From: an uncultured Eubacteriales bacterium
Lineage (GTDB): Bacteria > Bacillota > Clostridia > Oscillospirales > Acutalibacteraceae
Direction of reading: 5' to 3'
NCBI GenBank assembly: GCA_934454125.1
Contig: CAKSFA010000003.1
Coordinates: 1 to 64,000, forward strand
Length of the DNA stretch: 64,000 nt
The notes under the pieces were generated by a model. That model was not told the origin of the DNA, did no database searches, and saw nothing but the letters and a program-made list of their open reading frames with translations. This document shows, in pieces, positions 42,446 to 50,584 of the stretch (position 1 is the stretch's first letter; the number at the start of each line of letters is the position of its first letter). Both the position numbers and the translations under genes were made by a program.

Positions 42446-43477
42446 GTGAGACAACTTTTGAATACACTATTTGTGCTGAGTGAAGATAGTTATTTAACGT
42501 TAGATGGTGAAAATATTGTCGTAAATCGTGCGAAAAATGAAGTAGCACGCTTTCCTTTACATACTTTGGAGGGGATTTTGTGTTTTCACTATGCCGGTGC
42601 AAGCCCAGCATTGATGGGAGCTTGTGCCAAAAGAGGAATTGATTTGTGCTTTTTTTCACCAAGAGGACAGTTTTTGGCTCGCATTGTTGGAGAAGAGAGA
42701 GGGAATGTGCTGTTGAGACAAACACAATACCGTGTTGCAGATGATCTTGCTCAGTGTTGCAATTATGCTAAGTATTTTATTTTAGGAAAAGTGTATAATA
42801 GTCGTTGGGTATTGGAGCGCGCACTTCGGGATCATCCACAACGTGTTCCGGTGGAACATTTAAAAGGCTGTGCTGTGCAGTTGGGCAATGCGATGGATTA
42901 CATTATGCAGTGTGAAAATCTGGAACAATTACGCGGAATAGAAGGAGAAGCAGCACAGCGTTATTTTAATGGATTTTCACACTTGGTTTTGCAGCAGCAG
43001 GACATCTTTGCCTTTACTACGCGTAGCCGCCGACCGCCGTTGGATCCGATTAATGCTTTACTTTCATTTTCATATACCTTATTGGCAGAAAATTGTACAG
43101 CGGCTTTAGAATCTGTGGGTCTTGATCCATATGTAGGCTTTATGCATCGATCTCGCCCTGGTAGATGCAGTTTGGCATTGGATTTGATGGAAGAATTACG
43201 TTCTGTGTATGCAGATCGCTTTGTGCTATCTTGTATCAATTTAAAAGTGATAACTGAAAAACATGTGCAAAAGCAAGAAAATGGAGCAGTTTTGCTGACG
43301 GAAAAAGGCAGAAAAATATTTTTAAGTGCATGGCAGCGTAAAAAACAGGAGCAAATTAAACACCCTTTTTTAAAAGAAAAAATTCCATGGGGTTTGGTAC
43401 CGTATGTACAGGCATTGCTTTTGGCGAGAACATTACGTGGGGATATGGAGATATATCCACCATTTTTTTGGAAGTGA
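42446..43477 (+). CDS. cas1: Cas1, CRISPR integrase (type I-C-like)
   Basis: The 343-aa integrase inserts spacers with Cas2. The metal ligands are present: Glu166 (in RGIEGEAAQRYF), His234 (GFMHRSRPGR) and Asp246/Glu249 (SLALDLMEELR). The N-terminal LLNTLFVLSEDSYL and the C-terminal GDMEIYPPF are typical of I-C Cas1. The start is GTG with GGAAAGGAAA upstream, 16 nt after cas4. Confidence 0.95.
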   Translation: MRQLLNTLFVLSEDSYLTLDGENIVVNRAKNEVARFPLHTLEGILCFHYAGASPALMGACAKRGIDLCFFSPRGQFLARIVGEERGNVLLRQTQYRVADDLAQCCNYAKYFILGKVYNSRWVLERALRDHPQRVPVEHLKGCAVQLGNAMDYIMQCENLEQLRGIEGEAAQRYFNGFSHLVLQQQDIFAFTTRSRRPPLDPINALLSFSYTLLAENCTAALESVGLDPYVGFMHRSRPGRCSLALDLMEELRSVYADRFVLSCINLKVITEKHVQKQENGAVLLTEKGRKIFLSAWQRKKQEQIKHPFLKEKIPWGLVPYVQALLLARTLRGDMEIYPPFFWK

Positions 43478-43487
43478 GGTGGCTTGT

Positions 43488-43778
43488 ATGTTGGTATTGG
43501 TGACGTATGATGTTTGTACAGAAACTATCGGTGGACAAAAACGGTTGCGCAAAGTAGCCAAAAAATGTGTTGATTACGGGCAACGTGTTCAAAATTCTGT
43601 TTTTGAATGCTTATTGAATGCTGCACAATATGCAGTCTTAAAAGCGGAATTATCAGCTTTGATTGATCCAAAGACCGATAGCTTGCGATTTTATCGATTA
43701 GGAAATCAATATCAAAGTAAAGTGGAGCACATTGGAGTGCGCTCCAGTTATGCGCGCGAAGAGGTATTAATGATATAA
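43488..43778 (+). CDS. cas2: Cas2, CRISPR adaptation subunit
   Basis: A 96-aa ferredoxin-like protein, the Cas1 partner. VLVTYDVCTET has the conserved Asp8, followed by RLRKVAKKCVDYGQRVQNSVFECLL. GAGGTGG precedes ATG 43488, 10 nt after cas1. No CRISPR array follows it, although that is the usual position in type I-C. Confidence 0.94.
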   Translation: MLVLVTYDVCTETIGGQKRLRKVAKKCVDYGQRVQNSVFECLLNAAQYAVLKAELSALIDPKTDSLRFYRLGNQYQSKVEHIGVRSSYAREEVLMI

Positions 43779-44000
43779 CAGTGTCGTAAAGGAACAGGAT
43801 GTCTAGATGATATCGTGTTTTTATTTGTTATTCTCACTCTCACGTGAAAGTTATCTTAAATTTTGCATAGTTGTTTTGCAAAGGATTTGATGTATAGAGA
43901 AAGACGAGAATGACTTGGGGACTTTGGTGTTAGATATTGAGAATGGATAAGCTATTTTCTATCAAATGATTTTTAGATATATGAAATATGAGGTGAAATC
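43779..44000. other. Gap between cas2 and cas5
   Basis: A 222-bp AT-rich stretch where a leader and CRISPR array would be expected. I see no repeated 30-37-bp units and no remnant repeat. It may be a leftover leader or the site of a deletion. Confidence 0.5.
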
Positions 44001-44627
44001 ATGATCCAATTAGAGGTATGGGGAGATTATGCTTTATTTACTCGTGTGGAACGGAAAGAGGAACCTGTCTCGTATGATGTGCTGACACCTTCTGCGGCCA
44101 GAGGGATTGTGGAGGCGATCTATTGGCATCCGGGATTGGTGTGGAAAATACAGCGGATTTTTGTGTTAAGTCCTATTCAGTTTATGAAAATACAACGCGA
44201 CAAAGTAATTGAAAAATTGTCTTGGGAAAATGTAGAGGAAGAGGTACAAGGCCAAAAGAATAATCAACAACAGTCAATAACAGTACTGCAAAATATTCAT
44301 TATGTGATTGAGGCGAAATTCCAGATGACAGATCAAGCGGCACCAAGCGATAATCCAAAGAAATTTTATGGTATTATTACTCGTCGGATGAAAAAAGGGC
44401 AGTGTTATCATGAGCCGTATTTTGGATGGAAAGAATTTCCCGTTAAATTTCGGATGTGGGAGGGTGGCAAAATACATACGATTTCGGAAACGAGAGAACT
44501 GGGTGTTATGTTGTATGATATGGATTATACCGATTTAAATCAGATTCGACCTACTTACTTTCGTGCCAATTTAAAAAATGGTGTACTAGATTTGCGAAAT
44601 GTAGAAATCTATCGATCGTTTTTATGA
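44001..44627 (+). CDS. cas5: Lone Cas5 (Cas5d/Cas5c-like) CRISPR protein
   Basis: A 208-aa RAMP protein. EVWGDYALFTRVE, then RGIVEAIYWHPGLVWKIQRI, and RRMKKGQCYHEPYFGWKEF are the Cas5d family signature; in type I-C this protein processes crRNA and joins Cascade. Tyr41 aligns with the known catalytic Tyr, and Lys121 with the catalytic Lys. The next residue is Phe122 where active homologues have His, and the usual LGCREF is FGWKEF. No cas8c, cas7 or cas3 accompanies it. GAGGTG precedes the ATG. Confidence 0.87.
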   Translation: MIQLEVWGDYALFTRVERKEEPVSYDVLTPSAARGIVEAIYWHPGLVWKIQRIFVLSPIQFMKIQRDKVIEKLSWENVEEEVQGQKNNQQQSITVLQNIHYVIEAKFQMTDQAAPSDNPKKFYGIITRRMKKGQCYHEPYFGWKEFPVKFRMWEGGKIHTISETRELGVMLYDMDYTDLNQIRPTYFRANLKNGVLDLRNVEIYRSFL

Positions 44628-44747
44628 ATATTAGTGCTCGTATTATGAGGTGCTGTTGAGGCGTATAGGTTCTGAAAGGTTAGAGTGTTGTAGAAAAAGT
44701 AAATAGGTATCGCCATTAAATTTTTTATAGATTTGAATAAAAAGGTC

Positions 44748-44776
44748 TTGACTCGTACGGAATGGAAGTGCATAAT
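44748..44776 (+). promoter_or_regulatory. Promoter upstream of the broken small gene
   Basis: TTGACT at 44748-44753 and CATAAT at 44771-44776, 17-bp spacer. Confidence 0.55.
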
Positions 44777-44908
44777 TAAATTGTTCTTAGTTGTTATATT
44801 ACAAATTTAATTGAAAGAAGGGATAAGATGATGATTATGTTTAGGTAAAACAAGATGTTGGTTAAATCATGCTTTCAAAATATTTTAATTAAAAAGGAGG
44901 GATTAATA

Positions 44909-45204
44909 ATGAAATTTATAAATTTAATTAATTTGTTTACAGAATTAATTATAATTTTAGAAAAAATTTGGAACAGTTTCTGTTCTAGTATGGAGCCCAG
45001 TGCAATTCTGTTTTCAAGACAGAATATGCAGGTTGGGATGTATATCCTATGCCCTATTTTGGGTGGGATATTATACAAGGCATTGCAATTGGACCTACAT
45101 ACGAAGTAATAGAGAAATTCTATATGTGTATGCCTGAATCGTTTGATTTAGAGAAAGTAGATATATTGATACAGCGTGCGGATAGAGGACGTATAAAATT
45201 GTAA
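44909..45204 (+). pseudogene. Frameshifted small gene, unknown family
   Basis: A strong ribosome binding site (AAGGAGGG) leads to ATG 44909, but that frame (66 codons, to 45109) soon turns Cys/Met-rich and unconvincing. From about 44989 another frame reads like a real protein: YGAQCNSVFKTEYAGWDVYP, then PYFGWDIIQGIAIGP, ending QRADRGRIKL with TAA at 45202-45204. That frame has no start codon and is preceded by TAG (44986-44988). The simplest reading is a roughly 95-residue gene broken by a small indel near 44985. No family is recognised. It lies just after the lone cas5. Confidence 0.55.
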
Positions 45205-45257
45205 AAGATTTTCTGTCAAATTGTGTATAGCGAACAATTAAAGAGGAGGGATTTGTG

Positions 45258-45458
45258 ATGCATGGAAGGAAGCGCGGGGTTTTTTCTGGTACATCGATTG
45301 GCATGGCATTGGGTATAGTGGTAGGCAGTTTGATTGGCTATTATGTGTTTGCAAATTTACCATATGGTTTGGCGATTGGTGTTGCTGTGGGCGGTGTGTT
45401 AGGATTTATTCTTGATTTTGTATTGAATTTACGTATGAAAAAGAGAAGCAGACGGTAG
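45258..45458 (+). CDS. Small glycine-zipper membrane protein (66 aa)
   Basis: GAGGAGGG precedes ATG 45258. The 66 residues have a basic N-terminus, two hydrophobic segments rich in small residues (about 10-30 and 38-56, with GMALGIVVGSLIG and AIGVAVGGVLG) and a basic KKRSRR tail. The repeated Gly spacing suggests tightly packed helices. No function assigned. Confidence 0.65.
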   Translation: MHGRKRGVFSGTSIGMALGIVVGSLIGYYVFANLPYGLAIGVAVGGVLGFILDFVLNLRMKKRSRR

Positions 45459-45515
45459 CGGGAAAATGCTTCTTTGAAAGATTGGGATAGTACGCAACGT
45501 GTTTTTGTGCTTTTT

Positions 45516-45878
45516 TTATTTTAGCAGCTTGCAGACGGTTAGCGCTGGCAGAGTAAGCATGCCCCACAGCAAGGAGAAGGGCAGGCAGATTTGCCCCATG
45601 AGATTCATAGGTAGATGGGAGTAGTCCCAGACGTGCTGTTTGCAACCGATGTTGACGATGAGACCGGTGGCGAGCTCGATGCCGGTGATGATGCAGCTGC
45701 CGGCCAGGCATTTGGTTGTCAGACTGGTGTTTTTTAATTTGTCGTTGCAGATTTTGTTAATTAGGCATAGGCCGGCACCGCCGGCTGCCGCCATTGAAAT
45801 ATGCGTTTTTTTGCGATAGAGTAGCTCTAGTGCGGGATAAAGTGTGCTACCTGCTGCGAATAAACGGAGATTGTGCAT
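45516..45878 (-). CDS. CmpB-like (ABC-transporter type IV family) membrane protein
   Basis: A 120-aa protein with four hydrophobic segments. GSTLYPALELLYRKKTHISM near the N-terminus and WDYSHLPMNLMGQICLPFSLLWG near the C-terminus match the ABC_trans_CmpB family, whose function is unsettled. AAGGAGC precedes ATG 45878. Single gene on the minus strand. Confidence 0.75.
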   Translation of the reverse strand: MHNLRLFAAGSTLYPALELLYRKKTHISMAAAGGAGLCLINKICNDKLKNTSLTTKCLAGSCIITGIELATGLIVNIGCKQHVWDYSHLPMNLMGQICLPFSLLWGMLTLPALTVCKLLK

Positions 45879-46077
45879 CGTTTCATTGCTCCTTTTTGGT
45901 TGTTACCGAAAGTATTGCCAAACCGTTTGAAAAGATACATGGTATGGTCGGTGTGGGTATGGGGCACACTGTTTGTGTGTTCATAGAACTGTAATATTTT
46001 TCGGTTAAGGGGCAGTTTGGAGACGAAACTTGCGTATTTTTAACAAAAAAGTTGTGGAATCACTGTGTTTTTTGCAA

Positions 46078-46106
46078 TCGACATTATTTGCAGTTTGTGC
46101 TACAAT
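46078..46106 (+). promoter_or_regulatory. Promoter of galE
   Basis: TCGACA at 46078-46083 and TACAAT at 46101-46106, 17-bp spacer. Confidence 0.6.
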
Positions 46107-46153
46107 GTAGATGAATTTAAGACTGAAATTTCAATACAAAAGAGGTTGATCCT

Positions 46154-47167
46154 ATGAAAGTTCTGGTTACGGGCGGTGCAGGTTTTATTGGCAGCCACAC
46201 CTGTGTGGAGCTGCTACAAGCCGGTTATGATATTGCGGTGATCGATAATTTTGACAACAGCAAACCAGAGGCTGTGCGGCGCATTAAGGAGCTGGGAGGA
46301 CGCTCATTTGCTTTTTATGAAGCAGATGTGCGTGATGCGGATACACTGGCCAAAATTTTTGCAACTGAGCAGATTGATGCAGTGATTCACTTTGCGGGGT
46401 TGAAAGCGGTGGGTGAATCTGTTGCATTGCCACTGAAATATTATGATAACAATTTGATTTCGACCTTGGTTTTGTTGCAGGTGATGCAGCGTTTTGGTGT
46501 GCATAATCTGGTGTTCAGTTCTTCGGCAACGGTGTACGGCAATCCGGAGGTTATGCCGATTACAGAGGATATGCCGCTTTCGACAACCAACCCCTATGGC
46601 ACGACTAAACTGATGATTGAGCGCATGATAACCGATATTGCGTATGCAGACAAGCAGTTTAATCCAGTGATTTTGCGGTATTTTAACCCGGTGGGGGCGC
46701 ACAAAAGCGGTAACATAGGGGAGGATCCCAATGGGATACCGAATAATTTGGTGCCGTATATCTCGCAAGTAGCCATTGGTAAGTTGGAGCGACTGCAGGT
46801 GTTTGGCGGCGATTACCCGACCAAAGATGGTACAGGTGTGCGTGATTTTATTCATGTGGTAGACCTGGCCAAGGGGCACGTGGCGGCGTTGCGTAAATTT
46901 GAAACGCCGTGCGGGCTGCAGATTTATAATTTGGGTACCGGGCAGGGTTATTCTGTGTTGGAAATGCTATCTGCGTTTGAAAAGGCAGTGGGGAAGAAGA
47001 TTCCCTATGAGATTGTTGCCCGCAGAGAGGGAGATATTCCGGTGTGCTATGCGGATCCGCAGAAGGCGGCAAGTGAATTGGGATGGCGCGCAGAGAAGAA
47101 TATTGACGATATGTGTGCAGATGCCTGGCGCTGGCAGCAGCAGAATCCAAACGGCTATCAGGTATAA
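46154..47167 (+). CDS. galE: UDP-glucose 4-epimerase
   Basis: A 337-aa short-chain dehydrogenase-like epimerase interconverting UDP-glucose and UDP-galactose. NAD binding: GGAGFIGSHT at residues 7-16. The catalytic Ser is in SSSATVYG (near 122) and the YxxxK motif in YGTTK (near 147). YFNPVGAHKSGNIGEDP and GTGVRDFIHVVDLA are classic GalE signatures. AAGAGGTTG precedes the start. It stands alone, not in a gal operon. Confidence 0.96.
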   Translation: MKVLVTGGAGFIGSHTCVELLQAGYDIAVIDNFDNSKPEAVRRIKELGGRSFAFYEADVRDADTLAKIFATEQIDAVIHFAGLKAVGESVALPLKYYDNNLISTLVLLQVMQRFGVHNLVFSSSATVYGNPEVMPITEDMPLSTTNPYGTTKLMIERMITDIAYADKQFNPVILRYFNPVGAHKSGNIGEDPNGIPNNLVPYISQVAIGKLERLQVFGGDYPTKDGTGVRDFIHVVDLAKGHVAALRKFETPCGLQIYNLGTGQGYSVLEMLSAFEKAVGKKIPYEIVARREGDIPVCYADPQKAASELGWRAEKNIDDMCADAWRWQQQNPNGYQV

Positions 47168-47179
47168 AGAAGTAAAAAG

Positions 47180-47206
47180 AAGAGCCCCGCTTGGCGGGGC
47201 TTTTTT
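47180..47206. terminator. Terminator between galE and the abrB-like gene
   Basis: AGCCCCGC pairs with GCGGGGCT over a TTG loop, followed by a T run, with A-rich sequence before it. Confidence 0.92.
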
Positions 47207-47218
47207 GTTGTATTTATT

Positions 47219-47464
47219 TTACATTTGCGACTGAATGGCACGCAGGCAGTCTTTACAAATATTACGCCCCATGTACTGCACCATATCTTTGGTGTTGTGA
47301 CAGAACATGCAGGCGGGCTCATATTTTTGTAACACAATAGACGCATTATCCACAAAAATTTCGATGGGATCCTTTACACTGATATTCAAAGTCTGCCTTA
47401 ATTCTTTTGGCAAAACGATTCTACCAAGTTCGTCCACTTTTCTAACAATACCGGTTGATTTCAT
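47219..47464 (-). CDS. AbrB/SpoVT-type transition-state regulator
   Basis: The start at ATG 47464 (GGAGAGG upstream) gives an 81-aa protein. The swapped-hairpin DNA-binding domain KSTGIVRKVDELGRIVLPKE is followed by LRQTLNISVKDPIEIFVD. The C-terminal part has paired Cys motifs (CMFC...CKDC) that could bind zinc. AbrB-type proteins repress stationary-phase genes. Confidence 0.9.
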   Translation of the reverse strand: MKSTGIVRKVDELGRIVLPKELRQTLNISVKDPIEIFVDNASIVLQKYEPACMFCHNTKDMVQYMGRNICKDCLRAIQSQM

Positions 47465-47522
47465 GATGACCTCTCCTTTTGCTTTCGGTATTTTTATGCA
47501 AAGATTTCTTGCGTCTGCCACA

Positions 47523-47551
47523 ATTATACCTTTTTTTTCCATAAATGTCAA
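47523..47551 (-). promoter_or_regulatory. Promoter of the abrB-like gene
   Basis: On the minus strand, TTGACA (47551-47546) and TATAAT (47528-47523) with a 17-bp, A-rich spacer. Confidence 0.88.
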
Positions 47552-47633
47552 TCCTTTAGGCAATTTGTCGTTCTGCCTGTTGGTTTTGAACATATTTTAT
47601 GGAGTGGTTGCATAGACGTGAGAGAGGTGTTGA

Positions 47634-48212
47634 ATGATGTTGAATCTGATTTGGGCGGGCATGATGCTGCTGAGCATGGTGTGTGCAGTGTTTACCGGCA
47701 GAATGCCGGAGCTTTCGCAGGCGATTTTGCAGGGCGCGGGCAATGCTGTGGAGCTGACGGTGAGCACACTGGGCATGATGTGTGCGTGGACAGGATTTTT
47801 GAAAATTGCCGAGGCTGGTGGGCTGACGGTGGTTTTGTGCCGTATATTTGCTCCGTTGCTAAAACGATTATTTCCGGATTATAGGGCGGACAGTGGTGCG
47901 ATGCGGGCGATTTCGATGAATATGGCGGCGAATTTTTTAGGTTTGGGAAATGCGGCAACTCCACTGGGGATTGCGGCGATGCAGGAAATGCAGCGGGACA
48001 ACCCTGACCCGTGCACGGCAAACAACAGTATGGTGATGTTTGTTGTAATTAATACTGCTTCGATTCAACTGTTGCCAACTTTTATGGGTGCCTTGCGGGC
48101 ACAGTACGGCGCGGTATTTCCGTTTGATATTGTGCCGGCAGTGTGGGTAGCTTCGGTAGGTTCGCTGATTGTGGGCATTGCAGTTACAAAGCTGTTGGCT
48201 GCGCGCCGTTGA
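47634..48212 (+). CDS. spmA: Spore maturation protein A
   Basis: A 192-aa membrane protein with a nucleoside-recognition (Gate) domain; with SpmB it is required for spore core dehydration. Hydrophobic helices alternate with loops, and FLGLGNAATPLGIAAMQEMQ is the family signature. AGAGAGGTG precedes the start (47634 or 47637). spmB follows after 14 nt. Confidence 0.92.
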   Translation: MMLNLIWAGMMLLSMVCAVFTGRMPELSQAILQGAGNAVELTVSTLGMMCAWTGFLKIAEAGGLTVVLCRIFAPLLKRLFPDYRADSGAMRAISMNMAANFLGLGNAATPLGIAAMQEMQRDNPDPCTANNSMVMFVVINTASIQLLPTFMGALRAQYGAVFPFDIVPAVWVASVGSLIVGIAVTKLLAARR

Positions 48213-48226
48213 GGGGGTAGCGGGGG

Positions 48227-48748
48227 ATGGAGCAGTTCAGTGTTTATACGATGCCGGCTGTATTGTGTATAATTCTGGTGTTTGGGATAATCAAGCGTGT
48301 GCCACTGTTTGACACGTTTTTGGCAGGTGCGAAGGAGGGGTTGCGCGCCAGTGTGGCAATTTTGCCGGCATTGGTGGGTTTGATGATGGCCGTGGCGATG
48401 CTCAGTGCATCGGGTGCATTGGAGCTGTTTACTGTGTGGGTTTCGCCGGTTGCCGATTGGTTTGGTTTGCCTGCAGAGACACTGCCGTTGGTGTTGCTAC
48501 GGCCAATTTCAGGCAGTGGTTCGACGGCGATATTGACGCAGATTTATGATACATATGGAGCGGATGGATTTGTTGGTCGGGTGGCATCTGTGATGATGGG
48601 ATCGACTGAAACAACGTTTTATGCGATTGCGGTGTATTTTGGTGCGGTGGGCGTGAAAAAAACGCGTCACGCGGTACCGGCTGCACTGATGGCGGATACG
48701 ACCGGCTATATTTTATCTGTGTTGGCTGTACGGTTGTTTTTTCGGTAG
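48227..48748 (+). CDS. spmB: Spore maturation protein B
   Basis: A 173-aa partner of SpmA with the same Gate fold. KEGLRASVAILPALVGLMMAVAM and LRPISGSGSTAILTQIYDTYGADGF are typical, and GSTETTFYAIAVYFGAVGVKKTRHA follows. GGGGGTAGCGGGGG precedes the start. Evidence that the organism forms endospores. Confidence 0.92.
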   Translation: MEQFSVYTMPAVLCIILVFGIIKRVPLFDTFLAGAKEGLRASVAILPALVGLMMAVAMLSASGALELFTVWVSPVADWFGLPAETLPLVLLRPISGSGSTAILTQIYDTYGADGFVGRVASVMMGSTETTFYAIAVYFGAVGVKKTRHAVPAALMADTTGYILSVLAVRLFFR

Positions 48749-48754
48749 AGTGGA

Positions 48755-50290
48755 TTACAGCTCTTTGTTCCAATATTTACGGTCCAGGCTGCGGTATTGA
48801 ACGGCTTCGGCGATGTGTTTGGACTGAATTTGCGCGCTGTCATCTAAGTCGGCGATAGTGCGCGCGACCTTGAGCACGCGGTCGTAGGCTCTGGCAGAGA
48901 GGCCGAGTTTTTCAAAGGCAGCTTTGAGCAGGCTTTGTGCAGTGGCGTCTAATTTGCAGTATTGCTGCAGCAGAAGCGGAGTCATTTTGGCATTGCAGGT
49001 GATGCCTGTGCCGGCAAAGCGGGCGTTTTGAATCGCTCTGGCGGCATCGACGCGGGCTTTGATTTGTGCGGAGGACTCACCGGCTGATTTGGAGGAGAGT
49101 TCTTCGAATTTGACGGCGGTTACCTCGATGTGCAGATCTAGACGATCTAACAATGGACCGGAAACGCGGGCAAGGTATTTGTTGACCATGGATGAGGTGC
49201 AGGTGCAAAGCCGGCCTGTGTGCCCAAAATAGCCGCAGGGGCAGGGGTTCATTGCGGCAACAAACATGATGGAGCAGGGGTAGGTATAATTGCCGTTGAC
49301 GCGTGAGATGGTGACAGCACCATCTTCTAACGGTTGGCGGAGCACCTCCATCGCGCTTTTGGTGAATTCGGGGAGTTCGTCTAAAAACAGCACGCCGTTG
49401 TGTGCCAATGAGATCTCGCCGGGGCGGGGGATGGTGCCGCCTCCGGACAGACCGGCTGCAGAGACGGTGTGGTGCGGCGCGCGGAAGGGACGTGTTTGGA
49501 TTAATGCTGTGTTGGGAGGCATGATGCCGGCGATGGAGTGCAGTTTGGTGGTTTCGATTGTTTCTTCAAAGGTCATGGGCGGTAAAATAGAGGGCAGGCG
49601 TTTTGCAAGCATGCTTTTGCCAGAGCCGGGTGGGCCGAGCAGGAGCACGTTGTGCCCGCCGCCGGCAGCAATTTCAAGGGCGCGTTTTGCCTGTTGCTGA
49701 CCGCGGACGTCGGAGAAATCTGGCAGGGGATTGCCGGGAATTGTGTTTGCGGGCGTGTAGGGCTGCGCCGGTGCAATGGCGTTGATGTTAAGGAGGTGGT
49801 CGATGAGCTGGCGCACGGTGTTGACCGGATAGACAGTGAGACCTGCGACAACGGCAGCCTCGGCAGCATTAGCTGCGGGCACGAACAAGCGGGTGCATCC
49901 CATTGCCTTTGCGTGAATGGCCATGGGGAGTACACCACGGATGCCGTGGGTTTCTCCAGAAAGAGACAGCTCGCCGATGAGGGCGCAATCGGATAAATCG
50001 CAGTTCAGCTGGCCGGAGGCGGTTAAAATGGCCAGCAGCATGGGCAGATCGTAAATGGGGCCTTCTTTGCGCTTATCGGCAGGGGCAAGGTTGATGGTGA
50101 TGCGACTCATAGGAAAAGAAAAGCCGGCGTTTTTCAGTGCAGAGCGCACCCGGTCACGAGATTCTTTGACAGCGGTATCCGGCAGTCCGACCAGATCAAA
50201 GCCGGGCAAGCCGTTTGCGATGTCGGCTTCGACCGTTACGCCAAAGGCCTCCATGCCGTAAAGACCGATGCTGTTTAAACGTGCAAACAT
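48755..50290 (-). CDS. comM: YifB/ComM family Mg-chelatase-like AAA ATPase
   Basis: A 511-aa hexameric helicase-like ATPase related to ComM, which promotes branch migration in natural transformation. The N-terminal ChlI (Lon-S5-like) domain spans about 1-170. Walker A GPPGSGKSMLAKRLPSILP is near 218, a zinc-loop-like CPCGYFGH...CTC near 350, and the ChlI C-terminal domain ends the protein. The start ATG 50290 has GAGGTG with a 7-nt gap. Confidence 0.92.
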   Translation of the reverse strand: MFARLNSIGLYGMEAFGVTVEADIANGLPGFDLVGLPDTAVKESRDRVRSALKNAGFSFPMSRITINLAPADKRKEGPIYDLPMLLAILTASGQLNCDLSDCALIGELSLSGETHGIRGVLPMAIHAKAMGCTRLFVPAANAAEAAVVAGLTVYPVNTVRQLIDHLLNINAIAPAQPYTPANTIPGNPLPDFSDVRGQQQAKRALEIAAGGGHNVLLLGPPGSGKSMLAKRLPSILPPMTFEETIETTKLHSIAGIMPPNTALIQTRPFRAPHHTVSAAGLSGGGTIPRPGEISLAHNGVLFLDELPEFTKSAMEVLRQPLEDGAVTISRVNGNYTYPCSIMFVAAMNPCPCGYFGHTGRLCTCTSSMVNKYLARVSGPLLDRLDLHIEVTAVKFEELSSKSAGESSAQIKARVDAARAIQNARFAGTGITCNAKMTPLLLQQYCKLDATAQSLLKAAFEKLGLSARAYDRVLKVARTIADLDDSAQIQSKHIAEAVQYRSLDRKYWNKEL

Positions 50291-50328
50291 GGGCAAACAC
50301 CTCTCTGAATTGATTTTTGAGTTTATCT

Positions 50329-50357
50329 ATTATAAAACGGTGTGTAATGCTTTACAA
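50329..50357 (-). promoter_or_regulatory. Promoter of yifB/comM
   Basis: On the minus strand, TTGTAA (50357-50352) and TATAAT (50334-50329), 17-bp spacer. Confidence 0.7.
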
Positions 50358-50518
50358 GTAAATGTTGATAATTTTCAACAAGAGAGGAATTGGGCAAAAA
50401 AGTTTGTGGTGTGGAGTAATATTCATAAATTTGGGAAAAAAAGTAAAAATTTTTTTTGTTGCGCACAAGGAATCGACAGAAAAAAACAAATTTTTTTAAC
50501 AAATTTCATAAATTTTTA

Positions 50519-50547
50519 TTGACTTATGAACAAGAATGGCGTATGAT
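50519..50547 (+). promoter_or_regulatory. Promoter of the sigma factor gene
   Basis: TTGACT at 50519-50524 and TATGAT at 50542-50547 with a 17-bp spacer, preceded by A and T tracts (50440-50518) resembling an UP element. Confidence 0.75.
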
Positions 50548-50584
50548 AAAGGCAGATAAAAGAGGGGGCAAGAGGTGTTTGGGA

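Noticed and set aside
41310..46150. Possible CRISPR array near the cas genes
   Set aside because: I looked for regularly spaced 30-37-bp repeats on both strands and for typical type I-C repeat ends; none were visible.
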